Assembly (NCBI GenBank): GCA_964036045.1
Contig: CAXIWF010000198.1
Location: forward strand, 22,001-86,000
Direction of reading: 5' to 3'
Length of the DNA stretch: 64,000 nucleotides
Source of the DNA: Eutreptiella sp. 'Long Island Sound 2002'
Lineage: Eukaryota; Euglenozoa; Euglenophyceae; Eutreptiales; Eutreptiaceae
Of this stretch, positions 41,721-50,712 are shown one piece after another. The translations under genes were made by a program, and so were the position numbers. Below the pieces are notes generated by a model that was not told the DNA's origin, did no database searches, and saw only the letters and a list, made by a program, of their open reading frames with translations. Positions within the stretch are counted from its first letter, which is position 1; each line of letters opens with the position of its first letter.

Positions 41721-42308
41721 TAGTAGTACCACTGTTCTCCCCTTGTCCCAATTGTTGTTGCACCACTCTGTGCCCCTCCCTTGCTTTCATCTTGCCCACC
41801 CCCCCCCCCCCTCAGCTCCGCCCTTCTGGAGCATGGTCGTCGCTGCTTGTGTCGCTGCTTGTGTCGCTGCTTGTGTCGTGTCAGGGTGCGCGTCAACGAC
41901 GCTCCTGTCAGAACAAACAGGAAGGCGGCGTTTCCGTCAGTTTCAGTGCCTTGACCGCCGGTCCCGCAAGGGGGCGGGGGCGGGGGGGGGGGGGATAGCA
42001 CGGCAATGTGCCCAGGCGAGGGCCCCGCCTGAGAAAGCCCACCGGAACCTGCTGGGCCATGAGAGGGCCTCCGTCCCTGATACCCCTTGCGCCCCCCCCC
42101 CCCCTCCCCCAAGGGAAGCATTAGAATGACTGTAGACCGTAGGAGGAGGGGGCTTACCCCCCGCTGGACCCCCCCCCCCCACCACCAAAGTGACCATTGT
42201 GGGAAAGGCACGATTTACAACCGGGAAAACCTTCTTGGGCCATTTCTGGTACACCAACGTTTGGGTCCCAGACCCCCCCTTCTAATCCTTCCCTGGCCCC
42301 TCCCTCAG
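41721..42308. other. Unassigned; possible 5' intron of the next gene
   Basis: GTCGCTGCTTGT trinucleotide-like tract at 41837-41880 and poly-C runs at 41800, 42090 and 42170. If the exon at 42309 is internal, part of this is intron. I cannot identify the preceding exon. Confidence 0.4.
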
Positions 42309-42701
42309 GGCCACCATTCCAGTCCCGCAGATGGGGCTGGTGGTGTTCTGCATCGAGTACTTCGCCCTGACGCAGCCCCCGGGGCTGCCCGGCAAGATCC
42401 GGTACTCCTTCCCGGTCATGGACCTGGAGACCTGTGCGACCACCAAGTTCCGGATCACCTGCGGGTCCTACGACTCCACGGCTCTGCTCATGGCCGAGAA
42501 CGAGGCGGACGCCTTGGGCCCGGAGGACCGGGCGTACCATTTGGACGGGTACTTCACCGACGGGCACCGGACGTACGCGTTTTTCAAGGGCTGCCCGGGC
42601 TTCGATGCGCTGCTGGACGTGGTCATGGACATTGTGGCGAACGGGAAGGGCAGAGCAGCTTCTTTGCGGCGAACGTGGGGCGCGAGATGGGATGGCTGTA
42701 G
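42309..42701 (+). CDS. Unrecognised conserved-looking exon (one-base frameshift)
   Basis: Starts after a TCCCTCAG acceptor (phase 2) and reads ATIPVPQMGLVVFCIEYFAL, TQPPGLPGKIRYSFPVMDLE, and so on, with codon use much more GC-biased than its surroundings. After DVVMDIVANGKG the original frame degenerates. The +2 frame then supplies GQSSFFAANVGREMGWL and a TAG at 42699-42701. One more G in the G3 run at 42648-42650 would join them, so this is a one-base deletion or an assembly error. The total is about 130 residues. I do not recognise the family. There are no transmembrane segments, and composition suggests a folded, soluble alpha/beta protein. An ATG at 42331 could also be the start. Confidence 0.6.
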   Translation, partial: GHHSSPADGAGGVLHRVLRPDAAPGAARQDPVLLPGHGPGDLCDHQVPDHLRVLRLHGSAHGRERGGRLGPGGPGVPFGRVLHRRAPDVRVFQGLPGLRCAAGRGHGHCGEREGQSSFFAANVGREMGWL

Positions 42702-43269
42702 GGCTTCCCGCAATCTTTTTCTCTGGCCCCATGCTGCCCAAAATGCATGCCTGATGGGTCATGACAGCTCTTGCTGGTTCAGGCACAGCGGTTGGTGATT
42801 CACCGATGGCTATTGGTGATTGACCGACAAAATGTTGGGCTGCACTGTTCGCATGTTTCCGGGGAGTGCCGTGCGCGCGGTGGGCACTTTTTCACCTCTT
42901 TTGTTGCTCTCGGGTCCTCTGCCCTCTGTTTCATGCACCTCCCTCACTTCTCACACGGAACTTACGGCGGAAGCGCTGTAAAATTTTGCACTACAGAAAT
43001 GCAACAAAGGAAGAAAGCTTTGTGCAATTCGAAAAAGGGTATGCGAGTTTGCGTGCATGTGCGGGGTTTGTTAAAGGTTTGCAGTGTCTTGAGATGCCAA
43101 AAGGTAGGATTGGAAGAAATGAAAACGATGGGTTAAATTTTGCAGATTGTGCTATAGGGGAACACAAGTGTAGTGGGCAACACTGCCCAAATCCCTGCAA
43201 CAACAACGGAAACAGTAGCCAGGCAAGATGCGGCTGACATTCTCGCTGCGAAGGCATGTAAACCCCCCC
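42702..43269. other. Unassigned
   Basis: No supported feature; short frames on both strands. Confidence 0.5.
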
Positions 43270-43710
43270 CCAAAAATAGGAACCGGTTCTTATTCTTGAC
43301 CCAGTTGGTGGCGGTAGCAGGGGGGGTTCTTATTTTTGGGGGCGGTTCCTATTGCGTTTGACACCTCCTCCTGCCTTCAGAAAAAATGGACATTTTTGAT
43401 GGCTTGCACCCACAGTGTGCGGACTCCATTGACGTGGAAAAATCAGACACATCTGAGGACTCGGATATGGAGGTGATTGAGCAGTTGGTTGAGCCTGCGG
43501 AGGCTGAGCAGCAAAGCGCCAAGCTACCATCACTTTCTATCCCCGCAAGTAACTGATGCACAAAAAAATCTTCAGTGTTCCCCGCTTTTGTCTTGCTTGT
43601 GTCCAAGGTGGTTCTTATTTTTGGCCCGCTCGATGGAAAGCCCCGGGTGGTTCTTATTTTTGGGGTGGTTCTTAGTTTGGGGCATGTTCTTATTTTTTGG
43701 GGGGGGGTTT
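43270..43710. repeat. Interspersed GGTTCTTATTTTTGGGG units
   Basis: At least six copies of GGTTCTTATT(C/T)TTGG and variants in two clusters (43280-43350 and 43607-43705), separated by a short ORF. They end in a poly-G run. Confidence 0.75.
43386..43556 (+). CDS. Short acidic ORF, 56 aa
   Basis: ATG to TGA. Reads MDIFDGLHPQCADSIDVEKS, then DTSEDSDMEVIEQLVEPAEA. Such acidic N-termini occur in several transposase families, but there is no catalytic region, so the origin is a guess. It sits between two clusters of GGTTCTTATT repeats. Confidence 0.25.
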   Translation: MDIFDGLHPQCADSIDVEKSDTSEDSDMEVIEQLVEPAEAEQQSAKLPSLSIPASN

Positions 43711-44762
43711 ACCCCCATCAAGGTAGGGAGTGCCATTGCCTCCCCCAACTGCAAGAAGAGGTCCAAGCCTGCAGCTGCTAGCCACTGCTAAGCCCCGTGC
43801 TGCTGAAGAGGAAGATGATCCTCTTGGGGGCACCAGGTTGGAGGCCCTGTTCAACCTGTTCAAGTCTGATATGCCCTCGTGTACATTAGTGCTGTTGTGT
43901 TCATACTTTTCTTTCCACCACCTGTAGTATTGCTTGTGGGTGGCTTTCATGCTCTGCCGATGGGAGTCCTCAAACAGTACGAACATGTGGGGCAAACCTT
44001 TATAACTATTTTGTGGATTGTGCTTTTCTTCATGTCACTGTCTCAATTTATGTGGCGCCTCCGCCGTAGAAATCATACGGCGCTTCCGCTGTAAACTGCG
44101 AGGGTCACTGGCTCTTAAGTGTAGTAGAGTCTTTTTTTCTTGCTCCAGAAACATTGTCCTTTTCCATTCAAGAAATTTTCATTTTTCAAGTCGGGAGAGA
44201 CAAACACTGGGCGATTGGTGGAGAGACATGCTTATTCTTTTCAGTGTTTTGGGACCTGGAAATTGTTTTGGTGAAAATTGTCTACGTTGGACGCGGAGTG
44301 TTGCAGCCTGCTGGGCCGGGGCAACATCTGTCCACAGCCCGCCCTTTTAGCCCATCAGTTGGTTTGCAGGATCTGTTTTACCCCTCGTTTAGATGGTTTA
44401 AATTGCCACAGACGGATAGAGTGCCAGTGCCCCCCCAATATTCAACGCTGTGCATGCAATTTTGTACGTTTTTTCATCGTCTACGGCGCCCCCTTTTTGG
44501 GGGCGACCCCTGGGAAGTATGCGAATGGTGCAGCCCAAGAACATGTGCCAGGTGACTGCCAACATTTGGCGCTCGGCCGCCGGCGGTTGGCCAACAACGG
44601 CCGCCCGGGGGGCGGGGGGCCTTGGTGCCGGGCTGCTTGCTGCAGGGGGCACGACGGACAGGCTGTGGGGGGCTGCGAGCCCTGAACCGTGGCTGCATGC
44701 ATGGCAGATGACCTGGCTTGGCGTAGGTCCTGGGTAGTGAGTGGTGTACTAGAACTGCTCCC
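43711..44762. other. Unassigned
   Basis: Frames 44154-44555 and 44278-44685 overlap in different phases and show no motif. Confidence 0.5.
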
Positions 44763-45701
44763 ATGAATCATGAAGGACTTGGGGATCAGGATGGTACAGC
44801 GTGTTCCATGGCCAACCGAACCCGCCCGCCTGCCGGCAGAAGTATGACAAATCTGATGGCCCACAAGGCAAAGAGGGCGAAGAACACATGTGCATTGCTG
44901 GCACCACACCATACTTTACCAATGATTACCACACCCAGTACCAGAACCCATCTCAACACCCCGAGGAATGAAATCCACCATGTCCACCAATCTGATGGAT
45001 CTGCTTTGTGTAGCCGGCAGCCCCACACATATGCACGTAAGCAGCAGTGCACTCACTCTATTGCATACAGCACACAGGGCGGCCACCACGAAGCACAGGT
45101 GCCGCTTTCTCTTCATCTTTTTCACTCCGGAAACTCCCCCAGCAATGGACGGCGTGACCGAGGGAACCGACAGCAGTTGGCCTGCGACCAACAGCGTTGG
45201 CTATGGAACCGACAGCGGTTTCATGCAACACACTTGTCAGTGGGCTTTTCCAGACAACCGCTGTACTGGACCGCCAGTTGCCTTTTTTTGTTCTCTAATG
45301 CTGCAATGCGGAAGGCCCTGGCAGCACTTTTGGGTGTTTCGGAGTTCATCACTTCGTTTTGCACAGGCGTCAACAGTGGTAATGCGCGCGTGCTGTGGCC
45401 AAAACTACGGGTCACCAGTCTGCAATCCTGCAATCTAGTTCCGCCTTATTGCAATTGGAAGACGAATTCAGACTGTTGTAATAACAGGATTTCATCCAGG
45501 ACCATTGCCCAACCACTTCTTGACTGTCCCATTCCCATTCGAGGATCTGAGGAATGCGCGCAAAATCCCGCCGATTGCAATCTGCTTGCCGTGCCCTCAC
45601 TACTATCACTTAAGGTGATCAAGCAAGTGCATTCATGTTCAAAATTTCCATGGGACTCGATTGCTCTAGATCAGTTGCGGCCCATCCCACGTATATATTG
45701 A
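44763..45701 (+). CDS. 312-codon ORF of unknown nature
   Basis: ATG-initiated and open for 312 codons, in DNA of roughly balanced composition with no tandem repeat to explain its openness. The translation is rich in His, Cys, Ser and Arg and shows no domain, signal peptide or membrane segment. The opposite strand carries several shorter frames. One of them (45052-44786) has two hydrophobic stretches (FLGVLRWVLVLGVVIIG and HVFFALFALWAIRFVILLP), and another (45433-45221) has a normal-looking composition. The long plus frame may therefore be the shadow of decayed or spliced minus-strand coding. Confidence 0.3.
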   Translation: MNHEGLGDQDGTACSMANRTRPPAGRSMTNLMAHKAKRAKNTCALLAPHHTLPMITTPSTRTHLNTPRNEIHHVHQSDGSALCSRQPHTYARKQQCTHSIAYSTQGGHHEAQVPLSLHLFHSGNSPSNGRRDRGNRQQLACDQQRWLWNRQRFHATHLSVGFSRQPLYWTASCLFLFSNAAMRKALAALLGVSEFITSFCTGVNSGNARVLWPKLRVTSLQSCNLVPPYCNWKTNSDCCNNRISSRTIAQPLLDCPIPIRGSEECAQNPADCNLLAVPSLLSLKVIKQVHSCSKFPWDSIALDQLRPIPRIY

Positions 45702-45988
45702 TTGGGGGCAGGACTCAACGTCGAGCCACCCTCAGTGTGGGCCCGTGTGTGACAACGTGTAATCGGATCCCTCTTTGGACGCCCCTTGCCCCAAAGCTTT
45801 CCTTTGTATTGCTGCCTGCCTCGCCCTTGTCATCCTGATGCTGCAGCAGCTGTGGCCTGCCGGGGGCACGACGTGCCTGGGTCCGCCTCCGTGATGTTGC
45901 TTTGCGACGTCCTGTGCCAGGGATGTGTGAGGCTTGTCGCTCGCCATGACCGATCTTATGGGCGAGCAGGGCTTGCTGGTCCACTGTA
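45702..45988. other. Unassigned
   Basis: Nothing recognised. Confidence 0.5.
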
Positions 45989-46396
45989 GTACCCCCCCCC
46001 CCCCTTGTATCAGCTACGCCCTTGTCAAAGCTACAGTAGGCGCAGGGACCGTATTAATTTGGGACCTAATTTTAATTCGGTACCAAATGTAGTGCAGCCA
46101 CATAAGACATGGGTTTGGTGACGGATTTGCGAGTCACATAGTGTCATGGACACATTTGTTGTGAGTGTTTGCCCACTAGAACCCACATAGCTCTGATTTT
46201 GGGGATGTTTGTGCATTATATGCCCCTTTCTTACACCAGCTCACCATGCAATCCTCTCTTTTTGAACGTGGGTGCCCGGTGTTGGTAGTTGTATGTGTGG
46301 CGCGCAAGCCACGCCCTTGTCCAAGCTACAGTAGGCGTAGGGACCGTATTAATTTGGGACCTTGGCGTAGCTTATACAAGGGGGGGGGGGGGGTAC
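45989..46396. mobile_element. MITE-like element with poly-C/poly-G inverted termini, copy 1
   Basis: Left terminus GTAC(C)n TTGTATCAGCTACGCC at 45989-46020. The right terminus GGCGTAGCTTATACAAG(G)nTAC at 46364-46396 is its inverse complement with one mismatch. Total ~408 bp. TA dinucleotides abut the C/G runs on both sides, compatible with a TA target. Inside, AAGCTACAGTAGGCG-AGGGA and CCGTATTAATTTGGGACC occur as a direct repeat near both ends (46030-46068 and 46324-46362). There is no coding capacity. Related copies lie at 41351-41720, with terminal fragments at 1703-1765 and 40084-40130. Confidence 0.8.
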
Positions 46397-46735
46397 ACTC
46401 ACACAGCCAGTCTTGGTGCAGTACTGCAGCCTGTTTGAGCCCCTATGAGAAGTTACCCATTCAACGAATGTTACGTGCATCCCATGCCCTTTTGTACATA
46501 GGGTTGCTTTTGTGGTTGGAGAGGGCACAATTCGTGCCGAAACGCGTATTTCCTAGACCCTCAGTAGGTCTCTCTTTTTGTTTGCAACGCTTTGGTTTCA
46601 GGCGTCGTGTTTTGCCTTTCTTGTCATCGAGGGCATGCTTCGGTGTGGGTTTGTGGTCAGGGCAGAAGGACAGGGCTCAGAAGTACCCAGTTTGGGTACG
46701 TTTAGCGGAACACTATCCGGGAAATGGGCCAAGGT
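46397..46735. other. Unassigned
   Basis: Nothing recognised. Confidence 0.5.
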
Positions 46736-47115
46736 AGGAAAAATGGGGGAAAATGGGGGTAAATGAGGGAAATTCAGATTGCTTGGTGGAAAAATGGGAA
46801 ATTTAGGGGCTGAAAAGGCCAAAAATCAAGGTTTAGGTTGGAAACAAGGCTGTGGGGGGGGCGCATTGGTGAAAGCTCCCGAGGAAAAATGGGGAAAAAT
46901 GGGGAAAGCTCCCGAGGAAAAATAGGGGAAAATGGGGGAAAATGGGGGAAAATGGGGGAAAATGGGGGAAAATGGGGAGGAAATGCGGAGGAAATGGGGG
47001 GAAAGGGGACCGGTTGCACCACCCAAGTTTCCTTAGTTTTCCCCATTTTCCCCCATTTTCCCCCATTTTTCCCCATTTTCCCCCATTTTTCCCCATTTTC
47101 CCCCATTTTTCCTTG
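46736..47115. repeat. Purine-tract inverted repeat (GGGGGAAAAT / ATTTTCCCCC)
   Basis: GGGGGAAAAT-type units repeat on the left, densest at 46890-46985 (period ~10). Their complement ATTTTCCCCC repeats at 47037-47112. About 50 bp separate the two dense arms. The two GAAAGCTCCCGAGGAAAAAT units at 46870-46922 are a small tandem repeat. Frames across it read as GKMGENGGKW or its reverse and are artefacts of the repeat. Confidence 0.9.
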
Positions 47116-48146
47116 CCATGGGTACATTGTGGGTATGTTTGTGGGTACAGTACCCGCCACCGGAGCCGGGTACTTCTGAGCCCTGGAAGGACGTGCTTCT
47201 AGGAAGGGGTATTGGGGAGAGGGTAGCAATGCAGACATGGCAGTGGGGTCTTGGAATGGCATGTGTGCAAGCAGAAGCGTGCAGGGCAAGTGGCGCTCGG
47301 GGCGAGCTGCATGTTTCTGGAGCCCAATGATTAGACGGTGTCATTGGTGCATCGGATGGGGTTGATCGTCTTTCCGCCTTGTATGCAGAAGCCAACAACG
47401 TGCTTGTTGAGCGTGCCTAATAGAGAAGGCCAAAGGTTCCATACGCCCAGCCGCTGGTGCTCACAGAGAGCCAACGAGCTATTGCTCATCAGGGGTGTCG
47501 GTTGTGTTAGAAACCGGCGGCATGATAGTTCGCCAAAACCACCCATTTCTTCCTCTACCCCCCAGGAGCCTTATTTGCAAAACCATTTCCAAGTGGAATA
47601 GGTGAATGGGGTTCTGGAAGCATTGCAGATTTTATGCTTTTTTTGTTGGCATTTTCGCCCCTTGTGCTTTGTGTTTGAGCACGCCATTGGGTTTGAACCC
47701 CTCCAGTGGGCCAAGCCGGGTTGCAATGGTTGTCGCGACGGCGGACAACTGCCATGGGTGCCTCACCCCTCCCCTCTCCTCGCAACTGCAATCCACAATC
47801 AGACAAACAATTCCCATAGCCAAGCGAACGAAGGCATAGTGTCGCTGAGGTGTGTGGGCTGGCGTGCGTCCGTCTTGGCTGTTCGGGGGGTGGACCAAGT
47901 CCACTGTGGACCCCACAACGTCAATCTCGCCTCCTGACCCTTCTGGATTGCTTGCCGCTGGCATGCATCCCCTCGGTGCCCCAAATGAGGGACCCCGTGT
48001 GGATGGACAAGCTCGTCTTGGCCATTCATCAATGTCCAGGCCAGGGGACGTGGCTGTGGACCCGCATTTGGGACATGACCGTGGGGTTTGAGCACCGCAA
48101 GCCCCACGGAAGTCTGGTCCTTGCCCCTTCGCGCCAGCAGCGCCTT
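47116..48146. other. Unassigned
   Basis: Overlapping frames on both strands (up to 182 codons at 47632-48180 minus), no domains. Confidence 0.5.
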
Positions 48147-48250
48147 GGGATGCCTCCCGGCGTGGCAATGGCCGCTGCATCTTCTGGTTTCGGATTCAGC
48201 TCGCCCCACCACCGTGTCATGTCCGCTACCACACTGAGCTGTGGGACAAT
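48147..48250. repeat. Dispersed ~105-bp block shared with 1880-1985
   Basis: CTTGGGATGCCT, GCTGCATCTTCTGGTTTC, CAGCTCGCCC and GTCATGTCCGCTACCACAC align with 1880-1985. A more diverged copy lies at 2215-2345. Confidence 0.75.
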
Positions 48251-48362
48251 CGTAGGAGGAGCACTTGGCTGTGTGTGACACCAAAGCATGCGCCAGAGTT
48301 AGGGTAGAATCCGCTATGGACCCCACAACACCAATCTTGCCCCCGGGCCGTTTCAATGGCCT

Positions 48363-48557
48363 CTAGGGGGCGCACCGTGCGCTGTGCCCGCGCTGTGCAA
48401 AAAGTCGGCTCTTTTCCACCCCCCGTAGCCACAGGTCCCAGGGTCCTGAATGCTGCACCCCCGATGCCATTTTGAATGGATCATGCACGCTTCTGTAGGG
48501 GGGGGGGGGGTTTGCAGGGGTGTTCCCGGGATAAGCAACGTAATGATTGGCGCTGTG
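48363..48557. repeat. Dispersed repeat family B, copy 2
   Basis: Aligns with 3738-4050 and 54555-54770 up to GTAATGATTGGCGCTGTGTG. There it is interrupted by the LINE, whose first readable codons follow at once. The missing 3' part (GCTGTGCGAAAACGCC in the other copies) suggests insertion into this copy. Confidence 0.8.
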
Positions 48558-48702
48558 TGCCATATATATCGCCTGTTTCTTCCACACCCCGACCGCCCCT
48601 ATCACGGGGTTGCCGAGCCAGTACTGCCACGCACCTGTGCCCATCACCACGGTGACCAGCCCACACAACACACGGTACAACACCACCTGGGTCCTCCAAT
48701 GC

Positions 48703-48729
48703 GGAGATGTACACCCCAACCCCGGACAA
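48703..48729 (+). other. GDVHPNPGQ motif at the LINE N-terminus
   Basis: In the element frame. It resembles the 2A ribosome-skipping consensus D-V/I-E-x-N-P-G-P, but with H for E and Q for the final P. A GDVHPNPGP motif is common near the start of many LINE proteins. Confidence 0.7.
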
Positions 48730-48882
48730 CGCAGGATATACCAGCTCCGGCGCGGGTGACGGGATGTGCTGGGACCCCCCGTTCCGTTGCTCGACATAGA
48801 GGAATATGCGCAACACCTGGTAGTCAACACAAATCGACGGTATGACAGCCTAGATGACACAACCACCGCGAAGGACCACGAC

Positions 48883-50712
48883 ATGAAACTGGCCTCCTAG
48901 AACATACAAGGAGCACAAGGCTCTGTCAGCCTTCAACGCTGGGCCAACACCCTCCATCTGATCAGCCAGTGCCGTATCGACCTTTGCGGCATCCAGGAAT
49001 ATAACCCGTGTTTCCCTAAACCAGAGGCAGCCACAACAGCACTCAACAACGACTACAAGTGCTACGCTGCGCCTGGGACTGAACCACGGGTCGCATTCAT
49101 TGTCCGCCACGCTGTGGTCCCTCACATACTCGAAACGTTATACTCACCAAACGGGTTAGCAGGGGCCATCAGGATCCAGCTCCCCAACAACTCCCGCCGC
49201 ACCATAGCGTGTGTGTACTCCAAATTCCACCGCCAGGACAAGCAGGAGGTAGACCTATTCCTGCAGTCCCTTCGACCTTACGACATCGTAATGGGGGACT
49301 ACAATGATGACATTTGGTCTCCCAACCCGACACGACCATGGCACGAAGACCTGGCCAATGGAGTGTTCCTCGACCCATTGCACGCGAGTAGCCAGCCTCC
49401 GGAACCCCGGCAGTACTATACCCGCATACCTAGGCATGGACGTCCTCGTCGCCTGGACGCCATATTGATAAGGCAACAAATACCCAACATACCCTGGACT
49501 TATTATGACACCATACAAATGCCCATATCGGATCATGCTCTTGTCTTACTCGGGGTCCGCTGGAGGATAGGGGCCCCCGACCCACCACACAGAAAACCAC
49601 AGCCCACAGTCACGAAGTGGGATACCACACACTTCCAGCGGTTTACCAATACCATATCCACACTACCCGTAAAGAACAACGACCCACCCCTACACACGGC
49701 ACGGCGCATCCTATCGGCAATAGCACACGCGGCGCGACCACGACAACCCACGCGCGCCAAGACAGCGGCCACCGCAACTTGGTCGGAAACCACGGACCCC
49801 AACGCACGTTTACGTGAATACGGGGAGACACAAGAGCAACACATACGGAAACAAATCGGCAAACTGCGCCGAGCAGCCTTGCACAGATCAGGCTATTTCT
49901 ATAAAATGGTCAAGAGATGGCGCACCGGACTCATAGCCCAAGACACACCACAGCCACCGATAGGAGGGACACAATACGTCCTCAACCACTTTGCGGGCGA
50001 CCCAACATACGACGAGGACGCGTGCCGACGACTTATACGGAAGCATGTACGGCACCACACATGGAACACCACAACCCCCACATACGAGGAGTACCTGCGT
50101 TGCCTTCGGGCACCAAAGAATAAATCAGCTGGGCCTGACGGTGTCCCCCCGCACCTGCTCCGGCACCTACCAAACCACATACAACAACAACTATACCAGG
50201 CAATCATTGCAGTCTGGAACGGACAAAACATACCAGTGGCTTGGCTGCAGTCCAGGGTAGTGCTCATATATAAAAAGAAAGATCCCCAGGACCCAAGAAA
50301 CTACCGGCCAATCTACGTGTCCACAGCCATATATAGCATACTCACACGCCTCCTCCTGACGCGTATATCGAGGGCCATGACCCCGGGACTACTAGACATA
50401 CAGCACGGCGCCACACAGGGCCGAAACACCACAACGTTAGCCACAAAACTGTTAAACGACCTACACACAGAGGAAGGGTACGTGGCACTACTCGATGTGG
50501 CCAAAGCTTTCCCATCAGTCCCCCGACTCATGCTGACTGGGATCGTCAAGGAGGCAGGGGCACCAGAAAACATCATACGCATGTTGGGGGAAATATACCA
50601 TAATAATAATAATACACCGGCCGTGCTGACCCTACACGGAAAAGACCTCCCCATACGCCCCACCACGGGTATGAAGGAGGGGTGCCCCCTCTCCCCGACA
50701 CTATTTCTACTA
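48883..50712 (+). pseudogene. LINE endonuclease and first half of RT
   Basis: The frame starts at ATG 48883 but meets TAG at 48898-48900, within a KLAS-stop-NIQG context where endonuclease motif I normally has Trp. It then stays open to 50778. Endonuclease landmarks are GIQEYN, YDIVMGDYNDD, RRLDAIL and MPISDHALVL. RT landmarks are KSAGPDGVPPHLL, VVLIYKKKDPQDPRNYRPI, QHGATQGRNT, VALLDVAKAFPSV (motif A Asp) and MKEGCPLSPTLF. After this the frame is lost and the protein continues in the -1 phase. The endonuclease nicks target DNA and RT copies the element RNA from the nick. Confidence 0.9.

Noticed and set aside
46774-47289. Frames rich in GENGGKWGKM or FPPFSPIFPH
   Set aside because: Products of the purine-tract inverted repeat.
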